The notes under the pieces: generated by a model | Told to the model about the DNA's origin: nothing | The model's input: the letters and a program-made list of their open reading frames with translations, nothing else | The model's database searches: none | Shown here: positions 48,257-58,218 of the stretch, piece by piece | Layout of the letters: every line of letters begins with the position of its first letter | How positions within the stretch are numbered: the stretch's first letter is position 1 | NCBI RefSeq assembly: GCF_000715075.1 | Contig: NC_134088.1 | Span: 930,001 to 994,000, forward strand | Length of the DNA stretch: 64,000 nucleotides | Direction: 5' to 3' | Source of the DNA: Nicotiana tabacum | Lineage: Eukaryota; Streptophyta; Magnoliopsida; Solanales; Solanaceae | Position numbers and translations under genes: made by a program

Positions 48257-50310
48257 GTGAAAATTTTGGGCACATTTGGTCTGGGGTTCAAGCCTACAAG
48301 GGATGATGTGAAGAAGGATCGAAAGCTGAAAAAGAAGGCATGGTCGCTCCCTAAGCCAGTCCCACGTCTCTCCAGGTCTTCAATCAAGGCAGGGGTGGTG
48401 AAGCGTCTAGTGACAACAGTTCCAAGGTTGGTGGTTGATTTTGATGAGGAATTAGTTAAAAGGTTCCAGAGTTTGTTTGATGAAATGAACATGGTAGAAA
48501 CTGGGGAAGGTTCCAGCAACATGGATGTGTAGTTTATTGGGCCGAAAGTGAGACTCAATAATTGGGATGCTACTCCTCTCCTTACCCGAAAGGAGTTTTG
48601 GTAGTTCGCTTTATTTTCCTTTTAGTTTATCCGGATTATTCCAGGGTTGTAATTCAGATTTTATTATCCGTCTATTTTTATGTACAAACCATTCTATCCT
48701 TTATTTTAATGAAATGCAATTTCCCTTTTCCATTACCCCTAATAGTGTCATTTTCTTTTCTTTCTTTGTAGAGTTCTTTTTATGCTGGTTTCAATGACAT
48801 GACATGCATGAGGAGTCTTCAGCCAAGTCTTAAAAGCCAATCTAACTCTGAAATAATAATTCAATAAATAGAGGCTGATGATGAAATATAATATGATGAA
48901 GAGTAAGCATTTGAGGAAATTAGTAAAGAACTAAGTCACTTTGAAGAGAAACCCAAGCCTAATTTGATTAAAACTAAAGCAATCAATTTAGGGGATCCAG
49001 ATAACATCAGGGAAACCAAGATAAGTGTACACTTGGAACCACAAATCATGGAGGAAATAATCAAAGCGATGTTCGAATATAAAGACATTTTTGCATGGTC
49101 GTATGACGACATGCCGGGTCTAAGTACTGACTTGGTGGTTCACAAATTGCCCACTGACCCGACACCCTCCCATCAAGCAGAAGTTGAGATAGTTCAAAAC
49201 GGACATGAGTGTGAAGATCAAGGAGGAAATCAAAAAGCAGCTGGGTGCAAAGGCCATTCGAGTCACGCAATACCCCACTTGGTTAGCTAATGTTGTGCCA
49301 GTGCCAAAGAAGGACGGCAAGACCAGGGTGTGCGTTGATTACCACGATCTCAACAAAGCAAGTCCAAAGGATAATTTTCCATTGCCAAATATCCACATTT
49401 TGATTGACAACTATGCCAAGCATGAGATCGGTTCTTTTGTGGATTGCTATATGGGGTACCACCAAATCTTGATGGATGAGGAGGATGCAGAAAAGACAAC
49501 ATTCATCACACCATGGGAAACTTATTGCTACCGGGTAATGTCGTTTGGTTTGAAAAATGCTGGGGCAACCTACATGAGGGCAATGCCTACTGTGTTCCAT
49601 GACATGATACAACAAGGAGATTGAGGTTTATGATAATGATGTGATCGTAAAGTCAAAGAAGTAGGCCGACCATGTGAGAGATTTGAGGAAGTTTTTCCAA
49701 AGGCTCCGCAGGTACAATCTTAAGCTTAACCCTACCAAGTGTGCATTTGGTGTTCCATCCGGCAAACTGTTGGGATTCATAGTTAGTCGTTGAGGCACTG
49801 AGTTGGACCCGTCAAAGATCAAGGTTATCCAAGAATTGCCACCTCCAAGGAAAAAGACTATAGTGATGAGTCTGCTCGGGCGTTTAAACTACATCAGCAG
49901 GTTTATTGCTCAACTCACAACAACTTGTGAGCCCATCTTTAAGTTGCTAAAGAAGGATGCTGTGGTCAAATGGACTAATGAATGACAGGAGTCATTTGAT
50001 AAGATCAAGGGGTATTTGTCAAACCCACCTGTGTTGGTCCCGCCGGAACCCGGGAGGCCTTTAATTTTTTATTTGATAGTCTTGGACAATTCGTTTGGCT
50101 GTGTATTGGGTCAATATGATGTCACTGGCAGGAAGGATCAAGCCATCTATTATCTCAGCAAGAAGTTCACATCCTATGAGGTTAAGTACACTCCCCTGGA
50201 AAGGACATGTTGCGCCCTGACTTGGGTGGCACAAAAGTTGAAGCATTATCTGTCGTCATACACTACTTACCTCATTTCTCACTTGGATCCTCTAAAGTAT
50301 ATCTTTTAGA
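48257..50310 (+). pseudogene. Reverse transcriptase and first RNase H (broken)
   Basis: The N-terminal linker is at 48257-48530, and the RT after the putative intron: FEYKDIFAWSYDDMPGL, LANVVPVPKKDGKTRVCVDY, SFVDCYMGYHQI, TPWETYCYRVMSFGLKNAG, then a damaged YxDD box (YDNDVIVKS, 49629-49655). LRRYNLKLNPTKCAFGV, LLGRLNYISRFIAQLT and a standard RNase H (VLDNSFGCVLGQYD, YYLSKKF, YTPLERTCCAL) follow. Copying of element RNA is impossible here: the active site is changed and stops occur at 49622, 49661, 49792 and 49982. Confidence 0.9.
48601..48771 (+). other. Probable Ogre intron between protease and RT
   Basis: Donor gtagttcgct at 48601 and acceptor ttctttctttgtag ending at 48771 bracket 171 T-rich bases. 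Flanking codons (NNWDATPLLTRKE before; SSFYAGFNDM after) read on in the spirit of Ogre proteins. Spliced introns at this position are a known trait of Ogre elements. The splice is inferred from sequence only. Confidence 0.55.
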
Positions 50311-50348
50311 AGCCTATGCCCACATGAAGACTTGCAAAGTGGCAGAAT

Positions 50349-50828
50349 TTGCTCACAGAAGTTGACATTATCTATGTGACTCGGACCGCGATAAAAGCTC
50401 AAGCATTGGCCGATCATTTGGCCGAGAACCCGGTCGATGAAGAGTATGAACCATTGAGAACTTATTTTCCCGATGAAGAGGTGATGCATATTGACGAGGT
50501 GGAGCAGGTTGAAAAACCAGGTTGGAAACTTTTCTTTGACGGAGTCGCTAACATGAAAGGTATCGGGATAGGGGCCGTGCTTATTTCTGAAATAGGGCAT
50601 CACTACCCTGTTACGACTCAGCTTCATTTCTATTGTACCAACAACATGGCTGAATACGAGGCATACATTTTGGGATTGAGGTTAGTTGTAGATATGGGAG
50701 TCCAGGAAGTTTTGGTCTTAGGAGACTCGGATCTTCTGGTGCACCAGATTCAAGGAGAATGGGAGACTCAGAATTTAAAGCTCATACCGTATCGACAATG
50801 TTTGCATGATCTTTGTCAACGGTTTTGA
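50349..50828 (+). pseudogene. Second (archaeal-type) RNase H, Tat clade
   Basis: Open frame with QALADHLAENPV, then WKLFFDGVANMKGIGIGAVL (first catalytic Asp), NNMAEYEAYILGLRL (catalytic Glu) and LGDSDLLVHQIQGEW (third acidic residue). A second RNase H of archaeal type after the normal one is a recognised hallmark of Tat-clade elements. A stop separates it from integrase at 50826. Confidence 0.88.
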
Positions 50829-50849
50829 TCAATAGAATTCAGGCATAAT

Positions 50850-52250
50850 CCAAGTATCAATAATGAGGTTGCCGATGCTTTGGCTACCTTGGCATCAATA
50901 TTGAACCATCCGGACAAAGCTTATGTCGACCCTCTGCATATTCAAGTTCGTGATCAACATGCCTACTGTAATGTGGTTGTGGAAGAACTTGATGGTGAAC
51001 CGTGGTTCCATGATATTAGGGAGTACATCAGGATGGGGGTATATCCGATACAAGCCACAGGTGGTAAAAAGAGAACAATACAACGTTTGGCTAGTAGCGT
51101 TTTCTTGAGCGGGGGAATTTTGTACAAAAGAACTCCAGATCTTGGGCTGTTGAGGTGCATCGATGCTAAGAAACCCACGACTATCATGACCAAGGTACAT
51201 TTCGGAGTTTGCGGGCCGCATATGAGTGGGTATGTTCTAGCAAAGAAGATTCTTCAAGTAGGGTATTATTGGCTCACCATAGAACGAGATTGCATCAGCT
51301 TTGTGCGCAAGTGTCATCAATGCCAGGTGCACGGAGACTTGATTCATTCTCCGCCATCTGAGTTGCACACAATGTCTGCATCATGGCCCTTTGTTGCTTG
51401 GGGAATGAATGTCATTGGACCAATTGAGCCCGCGGCATCAAACGGGCACAGGTTCATTCTGGTGGCCATTGACTATTTCACCAAGTGGGTTGAAGCTAAA
51501 ACGTTCAAATATGTGACCAAGAAGGCAGTGGTCGATTTTGTTCATTCAATTATCATTTGTCGATTTGGAATCCCAAAGGTAATCATTACAGACAATGGTG
51601 CTAATCTTAACAATCATTTGATGAAGGAAGTATGCCAATAGTTCAAGATTACGCATTGAAATTCCACTCCATATCGCCCCAAGGACAATGGAGCTGTCGA
51701 GGCAGCCAACAAGAACATAAAGAAGATACTTCGGAAAATGGTGTAAGGTTCCAGGCAATGACATGAAAAGTTTCCCTTTGCCTTGCTGGGTTATCGCACT
51801 ACTGTTCGCACTTCAGTAGGTGCAACTCCTTATTTATTGGTATATGGAACTGAAGCAGTGATACCTACGGAAGTTGAAATTCTATCCCTTCGGATTGTTG
51901 CTGAAGCCGAAATTAATGATGATGAGTGGGTCAAAACCCGTTTGGAGCAATTGAGTCTGATTGACGAGAAAAAATTGGCAGTAGTGTGTCATGGCCAGTT
52001 GTATCAAAAGAGAATGGCAAGAGCATACAACAAGAAGATGTGTCCCCGGAAATTTGAAGTGGGTCAGCAAGTATTGAAACGCATCCTTTCACATCAGGTT
52101 GAAGCGAAAGGCAAGTTCTCCCCAAATTGGTAGGGGCCGTTCAATGTAACAAGAGTGTTGTCCAATGGTGCTTTATATTTAACAGATATAGAGGGCAAAT
52201 ATGTAGATATGACTATCAATTCTGATGTAGTCAAAAGATATTATGTATGA
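50850..52250 (+). pseudogene. Tat/Ogre integrase (broken)
   Basis: Linker NNEVADALATLAS, then the N-terminal zinc finger H..H..CxxC (HFGVCGPHMSG, CHQCQVHGD). The core follows: GMNVIGPIEPAASNGHRFIL, AIDYFTKWVEAK, GIPKVIITDNGANL, and NGAVEAANKNIKK supplying the D, D and E. After a short break come LLGYRTTVRTSVGATPYLLV and a C-terminal part ending DVVKRYYV* at 52250. Three stops near 51640-51760 and one at 52131 break it. Compared with the minus-strand copy, the catalytic residues are intact. Confidence 0.9.
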
Positions 52251-52914
52251 TTTCTTTGGTTTGTCTAATTGTTTTTTGTACTTGGCATGTTTTGAAGATT
52301 GGAATGTCGAAGACATTTTATTCTGCTATCTAAACACTTTATCCTTTGTTACCCCTTTGAGCCTTATCTATTTTCTTTCATACCCCTCTTTTGGAATCAG
52401 TAGCAAAGTTCAGAAATATGGACACAAAAGGTAAATAAAGAAGGAAAAGAGGAAAAGATAAGAGAAAAAGAGAAAGAAAAGAATGAAAAAGAGTGAAAAA
52501 GGAAGAAAAAAAAGAAGAAAAGAAAATAAAAGAGAGAAAGAAAAATAAAAGAGAAAAGTAACAACAACAAAGCAATTCCTATGACATGAACTACGTTCGA
52601 CCTGATTCGTTTAAAGGATATGTAGGCAGCCTCATGGTTCGGTCCCATCAAAATAAAATTCAAAAGTCCACAGGCAAAGAAACTGGGGTAGAAGTTGCAG
52701 TTTTGTAGGAGAACTAATTCCAAAAGTTGTAATCTTGAACCCATTTCATTTATTTTCGAGACTTTACAATATCTTTTCCCTCCCTATCCAAAAACCCACA
52801 TTACGGTCCAAAGAAAGACTTTTCGATCAATCTTTGAGGAATGCCAAGTCAGGCGAGATAGAGGTATGAGTCATCAAGGGCAACACTCCGTTCTATACAA
52901 CAAAAATTAATAAA
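52251..52914 (+). other. Start of the 3' region: purine tract and module
   Basis: After integrase: a pyrimidine-rich stretch, then a purine-rich, mainly A/G tract (52430-52560), then recurrent module copy 3 (52588-52644) followed by aaactggggtagaag, the counterpart of the aaactggggcagaa repeats in the minus-strand element. No genes. Confidence 0.65.
52588..52644 (+). other. Recurrent non-coding Ogre module (copy 3)
   Basis: gaactacgttcgacctgatt, then gatatgtaggcagcct and ggttcggtc; closest to copy 1 of the other element, and also the first module after integrase. Confidence 0.8.
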
Positions 52915-53110
52915 TGAGAGAGGCCTATTGATGAAAACCCTCGCGGGCACCATAGGTCGATGGAAAGATAAGAGAAATTAAAATGAGAGAGTCTTATTGG
53001 TGAAAACCCTCACGGGCACCGTGAGGCGACGGTGAGTTGAGAGATGAACAAATAAGAGAGGTTTGTTGGTGAAAACACTTCAGGGCGCCGCAAGCCGAAC
53101 AAGGTCAGTG
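52915..53110 (+). repeat. Three copies of a 70-bp repeat
   Basis: ttattggtgaaaaccctcac followed by gggcaccg-gaggcgac occurs at about 52920, 52990 and 53057, each preceded by agagaga. Unrelated in sequence to the other repeats of the same region. Confidence 0.8.
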
Positions 53111-53839
53111 ACTTTGCAAAGAGATTGGACTGTGGAGATCCGGGGGCATAAAGTATGACAACTGAAAAGTGATTGGCTGAACTGGCTGGGCTGATTAATC
53201 CAAAATGTATGTCATGATCATTGATGCCAGCTGCCTCACTCAGATAAGTCTCCTTCCTTTTCTCCCTCAAACAATCATCCTGTTTCCAGTCTTCTTCTTT
53301 ATTTCTAACTCTCGAAGTTATTGCATTTCATTTCTTTTGGGTTTATTTCTCTAAGGCTTTTCCCATGTCAGCCTTGTTTAAGCAAGAAAGAAAGGATTTC
53401 AAAGCTTATTACCAATTTCCAAATTGCACAAAGAAAAGTGCGGTCAAAGCATACCAGAAATAACATGATGCTAAGTGAAAAATAAGGTGTTAATGAAAGT
53501 TCAAGCGGTCGACTGGTTTGTGATTTTTGTGGAAAATACAGAAGCTCAAATTGGAAGGACAGAAATGTAAAATAGCGGATTGAGTGCAGGTCACTCGGGT
53601 CATTCAGGTTCCGTTGGTTGAAGTTCAGTCAGAAAGTCAAACAATTCTTGGCCAGTTCAAGACAGCCAGTCAAAACAAAGCACGACAGTGAAAGGGCCAC
53701 CTTCAGCAAGAATGCCGCAAACTAACCACCACATTTTCAAACTGATAAAATTTTCTTTGATTAAAACAGGGGCAGGAAATTTTGTTTATTCCGGAGAAAT
53801 CCTCCATGGGGAAAGCATGCACCGGACAGGTTCAATCGT

Positions 53840-54110
53840 AAATCTTCAGGACCCTCCTGGATAATGGAATTTAGTTCAAAATTTTTAGGGCCCTCATAGA
53901 TAATGGGATTCAATTTTTAAAGGTTCTCAGGACCCTCCTAGATAATGGTACTTAGTTGAATTCCATGACCTTCATGGATAACAAGATTTTGCATAAGCTC
54001 TACCTTTAGGAAATATAAGTTGACTTTAAAGCTTTCATTTTTAAGATGAGATTCAATTTGAAATTTTCACGACCCTCCTGGATTATGGGATTTAGTTTAA
54101 ATTCTTAGAG
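53840..54110 (+). repeat. About five copies of a 55-65 bp repeat
   Basis: Shared core ggaccctcctggataatggg plus atttagttcaaa, with diverged copies (ccttcatggataacaag). It precedes the 48-bp array. Confidence 0.75.
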
Positions 54111-54204
54111 ATTTTGGGTAACATGATTCGATTAACATTCACAGATGTGCCCATATACCAAACTGGGGAAAAAAAGTTTCTTTGTTTGTCTGTTTTGTTG
54201 TAAT

Positions 54205-55300
54205 CAGGCGCCCACCTAAAGAACAAGGGAATACAATTAAAGTTTTGGCAATCAGGAGACCACTTGGAGAACAAGGGAATACATTGCAAAGTTTTGGCAA
54301 TTAGGTGCCCACCCGGAGAACAAGGGAATATAGTTCAAGTTTCAGCAATTAGGCGCCCACCTAGAGAACAAGGGAATACAGTTTAAGTTTTGGCAATTAG
54401 GTGCCCACTGGAGAACAAGGGAATACAGTTCAAGTTTATGGCAATCAAGCGCCCACCTGGAGAACAAGGGAATACAGTTCAAATTTTAGCAATCAGGTGC
54501 CCACCTAGAGAACTAGGGAAAACAATTAAAGTTTCGGCAATCATGCGCTCACCTAGAGAACAAGGGAATACAGTTCAAGTTTTAGCAATCAGGCGCCCAC
54601 CTGGAGAACAAGGTAATACAATTAAAGTTTCGGCAATCATGCGCGCACCTGGAGAATAAGGGAATACATTTCAACTTTTGGCAATCAAGCACCCACCTGG
54701 AGAACAAGGGAATACAGTTCAAGTTTTGGTAATCAGGCGCCCACCTGCAGAACAAGGGAATACAGTTCAAGTTTATGGCAATCAGGCGCCTACTTGGAGA
54801 ATAAGGGAATACCGTTCAAGTTTTAGCAATCATGCGCCCACCTGGAGAATAAGGGAATACAGTTAAAGTTTCAGCAATCAGGCGCCCACCTGGAGAACAA
54901 GGGAATACAGTTCAAGAATTGGCAATCAGGCGCCCACTGGAGAACAAGGGAATACAGTTCAAGTTTTTGGCAATCAGGCGCCCACCTGGAGAACAAAGGA
55001 ACACAATTCAAGTTTTAGCAATCAGGCGCCCACCTAGAGAATAAGGAAATACAGTTCAAGTTTTGGTAATCAGGCGCCCACCTTGAGAACAAAGGAATAC
55101 AATTAAAGTTTTGGCAATCATGCGCCCACCTGGAGAACAAGGGAGTACAGTTCAAGTTTCGGCAATCAGGAGCCCACCTGGAGAACAAGGGAATACAATT
55201 CAAGTTTTGGTAATCAGGCACCCACCTGGAGAACAAGCGAATGCAGTTCAAGTTTCGACAGTCAGGCACCCACTTGGAAAACAGGGGAACCCTTCAGAAT
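54205..55300 (+). repeat. 48-bp minisatellite, about 22 copies
   Basis: Unit: aatcaggcgcccacctggag, aacaagggaatacagttcaa, gttttggc (48 bases). A few copies are 47 or 49 bases. Because 48 is divisible by three, open frames run through the array on both strands as 16-residue repeats; these are artefacts of the period, not proteins. Confidence 0.95.
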
Positions 55301-55552
55301 TCAATTCGTGTTAGCAACAATAGAACTTCGCCTCGTGAGTACATGTCAATAGTTCAAGACGCACAACAAAAGTGCAGAAGCAACAAGACCAAGTTTGAAG
55401 ATGGTAGATAAGATTCTTGTAATCCATAGATCATTGTTTAGTCTAGATTCTTTTTATTTTGCCTTGGTGTAATAAGGAGTTCAGCAAGCAGCAGCAGCAG
55501 CAACAACAATGAAATCACAGCTTCCCGGTAGTCCCAGCTACCGAAACTTCCC

Positions 55553-55620
55553 GAACTATACTGACTTGATTCCTTTATAGCCAAGAATATGTAGGTAGCC
55601 TCGGAATCAAGGTGCGGTCA
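55553..55620 (+). other. Recurrent non-coding Ogre module (copy 4)
   Basis: gaactatactgacttgattc, then gaatatgtaggtagcctc and ggtgcggtca. Lies 110 bases upstream of the 3' LTR, after a CAG/CAA-rich stretch. Confidence 0.7.
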
Positions 55621-55715
55621 AATATTTCAAAAATGCTTCCCACAGAGTATTCAAACGGGCAAAATCACTTGTATCCCTCACTTTATCTTTGCCCGAAAAC
55701 TCTTCGTGTTTCTGA

Positions 55716-56075
55716 GTAAAGAGGGACAGCTGTGAGCACGTGGTTTGTATCCCCAAACCGCTCCAAACCGTCATCATGTAATCACTACCCACCCCTCTTT
55801 CATAATCCATCACAAGTTTCCCCAAAATCCCCACCTGTTTGTCCAAATTTCAAATCTGACGCCAAAGAATTTGAAAACCCTAGTTTGTCCGCTTTTCAGA
55901 GTTTTAGGCGGATTTCGGTTGATAATGAATCGAAACTCATGCCAATCAATTGTTCTCCCTAAGAATAATCGATTAGCATCAATTTCAATTCGTTTCAAAG
56001 GCCACCAGACTCCATGTAAGACAAAAAACAGGCAAAACTTCGTCAAACGATACTGTTCGTCGAGTCGCTCAAATG
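55716..56075 (+). repeat. Polypurine tract and start of 3' LTR (interrupted)
   Basis: The purine tract gtaaagagggacagc ends at 55730 and the LTR starts tgtgagcacgtgg at 55731. After 345 bases a chromovirus is inserted at 56076; the remainder of this LTR must lie beyond the right window edge. The overlapping frames (55732-56179) are not genes. Confidence 0.75.
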
Positions 56076-57416
56076 TGTTACATCTCGCATTTTCGTACGT
56101 TAAAATTTCATTTTCAATTAACCGATGTAAGCTCGGGAATGAGATCATCTTGACGTTAACGTACTTACGCTATTTATAGCAAGCAATAAATAAGTGTTAT
56201 GAATAATAAGAGGGTACACGGATTAAAGAAAACGAGTTTCGTTTAAAGTGGTCAATTTGGAATAAAGTACGGGTCGAGCGATAATACCCGATAATTATGA
56301 ACTAGTACCATAAAAGGTACCATATGACCATGATAGTATAATATATAAAGTATATATGAAGTATTTTAAGTAATTTGTGGTAATTTTTAAATTATGCGCA
56401 TAATGAATTAATTACCGGGTAATGAAACATTATCCGGTTAACTAATAAGTAGATAAAAATTAATATCCCACCCCCACCCCACGTGGCAAGAAGCCACACA
56501 CCTAGAAAATGACTAAGTAGTCATATATCTAGGTGTTAGAAAGCTAAAGTCTTAGAAATACTTAAAGTTATCCAATCTGCCATAGTCATCTTTAAAATTG
56601 ATTTTCATTGTTTTGGTTTTGAAAATCAAGAACGCAGGGCAAAGATCTTTTTCGTCAACACTCCTAGCCAGAAGAACTTTAATTGAAATTTCAAGAGCAG
56701 CAACAATTTACAATTTCTTTCAACTTTGAAACCAAAAATGTGAGAAAGCAAGATCATTTCGTTTCAAAATTTCAAGCAAAAATTCGATTCTGAAAAGCTT
56801 CCAAGGAAATGTTTTTTGGAATAATAGCAACGTAAAATTTTGCGGTTCTAAAAGAGTACGGTGCAATCTTCACCAAGAATATTATACGGATTTTTCTCTA
56901 TTCCAGGCATGTTAAGGATATCCCTTCTTTCTTTTGGCATGATCCAAATGATACGAACGCAACGTGCAAATGCACAAATTCCATGAATGACTCTATTCAT
57001 AGAAGTATTAGAGATATCTATATTCCTAAATTTCCGTGTGTCATAATATTTTATTATCTATTCATGGGTGTCAGAAGAAAAAATAAGAAAGTTGAAAAGA
57101 GTTTACTTTATGATATTACTCAAAGGCAAAATGGTCTTATGAAGCTCCGAAAGATTTTATTACGTATTTTTCATGCATTTCATACATGTACATTGACCCA
57201 TGACCAGATGGCGTTATATACGCGTATATATGTAAATATATGTATATGGTATATGGGATATGGGAAAAGGTTACGGCGTTATATACGCACCACCACCTGA
57301 TCAGCTGGTATATTATGATGATGTTGCCCATAGTGGCTGAAATATGATTCAAACGGCGTTATATATGCGTATATATGTAAATATGATTCAAACGACGTTA
57401 TATATATGTATGTATG

Positions 57417-57491
<75 letters not shown>

Positions 57492-58200
57492 GATATGGGA
57501 AAAGTTATGGCGTTATATACGCACCACCACCTGATCAGCTGGTATACGATGATAATTTTGCCCACAGTGGCCGATATGATATGATGGGATGCCCTCAGAG
57601 GTTGATGATGTTATGAAACATGTACCTATGCATGACATGACATTCATACACATATGCATGACACTATAAGTATTTTATGATTTACAAAGTTTTCCAGACT
57701 TACAGGTTGAGTTAATTACTTTATATTTCTTCCATGTCTCTTATGTATTTATTTATATGCCTTACATACTCGGTACATTATTCATACTAACGTCCCTTTT
57801 GCCTGGGGACGCTGCATTTCATGCCCGCAGGTCCCGATAGATAGGTCGATAGCCCTCCAAGTAGGCTATCAACTCGGCGGAAGATGTTGGTGCGCTCCAT
57901 TTGCTTCGGAGTTGCTTGTTTGGTTAGTATGATTTAGACGTGTATTGTTTGGTATGGCGGGACTCTATCACGACCTCTATGACATTTATGCATTCTTAGA
58001 GGCTTGTAGACATATGTCATATACGTGAAAGATTGTACGGCCTTGTCGGCCTATGTTTGAGTTTATAAATGATTATGTTGGCCTACTAGGCCCGTATGTC
58101 ACGTGTATATAATGATGTAATAAGAAAGATACATTACGTTGGTACTCGGTTGAGTAAGGTACCGGGTGCCCATCGTGGCCCATCGGTTTGGGTCGTGACA
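56076..58200 (+). repeat. 5' LTR of the chromovirus relic (2125 bp)
   Basis: TG...CA ends. About 94-95% identical to the second LTR over the compared first 300 bases (by eye). It contains a partial internal duplication of the ggcgttatatacgcaccacc block (57275 and 57510) and a large (TA)n tract. The 105- and 90-codon frames here are not genes. Confidence 0.88.
57418..57488. repeat. (TA)n microsatellite in the LTR
   Basis: About 35 TA units. The second LTR has only a short (TA/TG) stretch at the corresponding place (63925-63960). Confidence 0.95.
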
Positions 58201-58202
58201 AA

Positions 58203-58218
58203 AGTGGTATCAGAGCAG
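58203..58218 (+). other. Primer-binding site
   Basis: tggtatcagagc directly after the LTR end, the standard complement to the 3' end of initiator tRNA-Met used by plant chromoviruses. Confidence 0.85.

Larger units (their letters stand above)
40731..56075 (+). mobile_element. Tat/Ogre-type LTR retrotransposon, near full length but decayed
   Basis: Order: LTR remnant (40731-41056), primer-binding region, ORF1, gag, protease, probable intron, RT, RNase H, archaeal-type second RNase H, integrase, a 3.5-kb repeat-rich 3' region, polypurine tract, and the first 345 bases of a 3' LTR (55731-56075). There another chromovirus is inserted, so the rest lies outside the window. ORF1, the dual RNase H and the putative intron between protease and RT identify the Tat clade, Ogre type. 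Dozens of stops and shifts make it inactive. LTR starts and ends differ from those of the minus-strand element, so they are separate families. Confidence 0.85.

Noticed and set aside
54205..55300. CRISPR-like array
   Set aside because: Units are contiguous diverged copies without unique spacers, in a plant retrotransposon.
54390..55314. Proteins with 16-residue repeats on both strands
   Set aside because: Explained by the 48-bp minisatellite period being divisible by three.
57344..57616. 90-codon frame with Tyr-Ile repeats
   Set aside because: Translation of the (TA)n microsatellite in an LTR.
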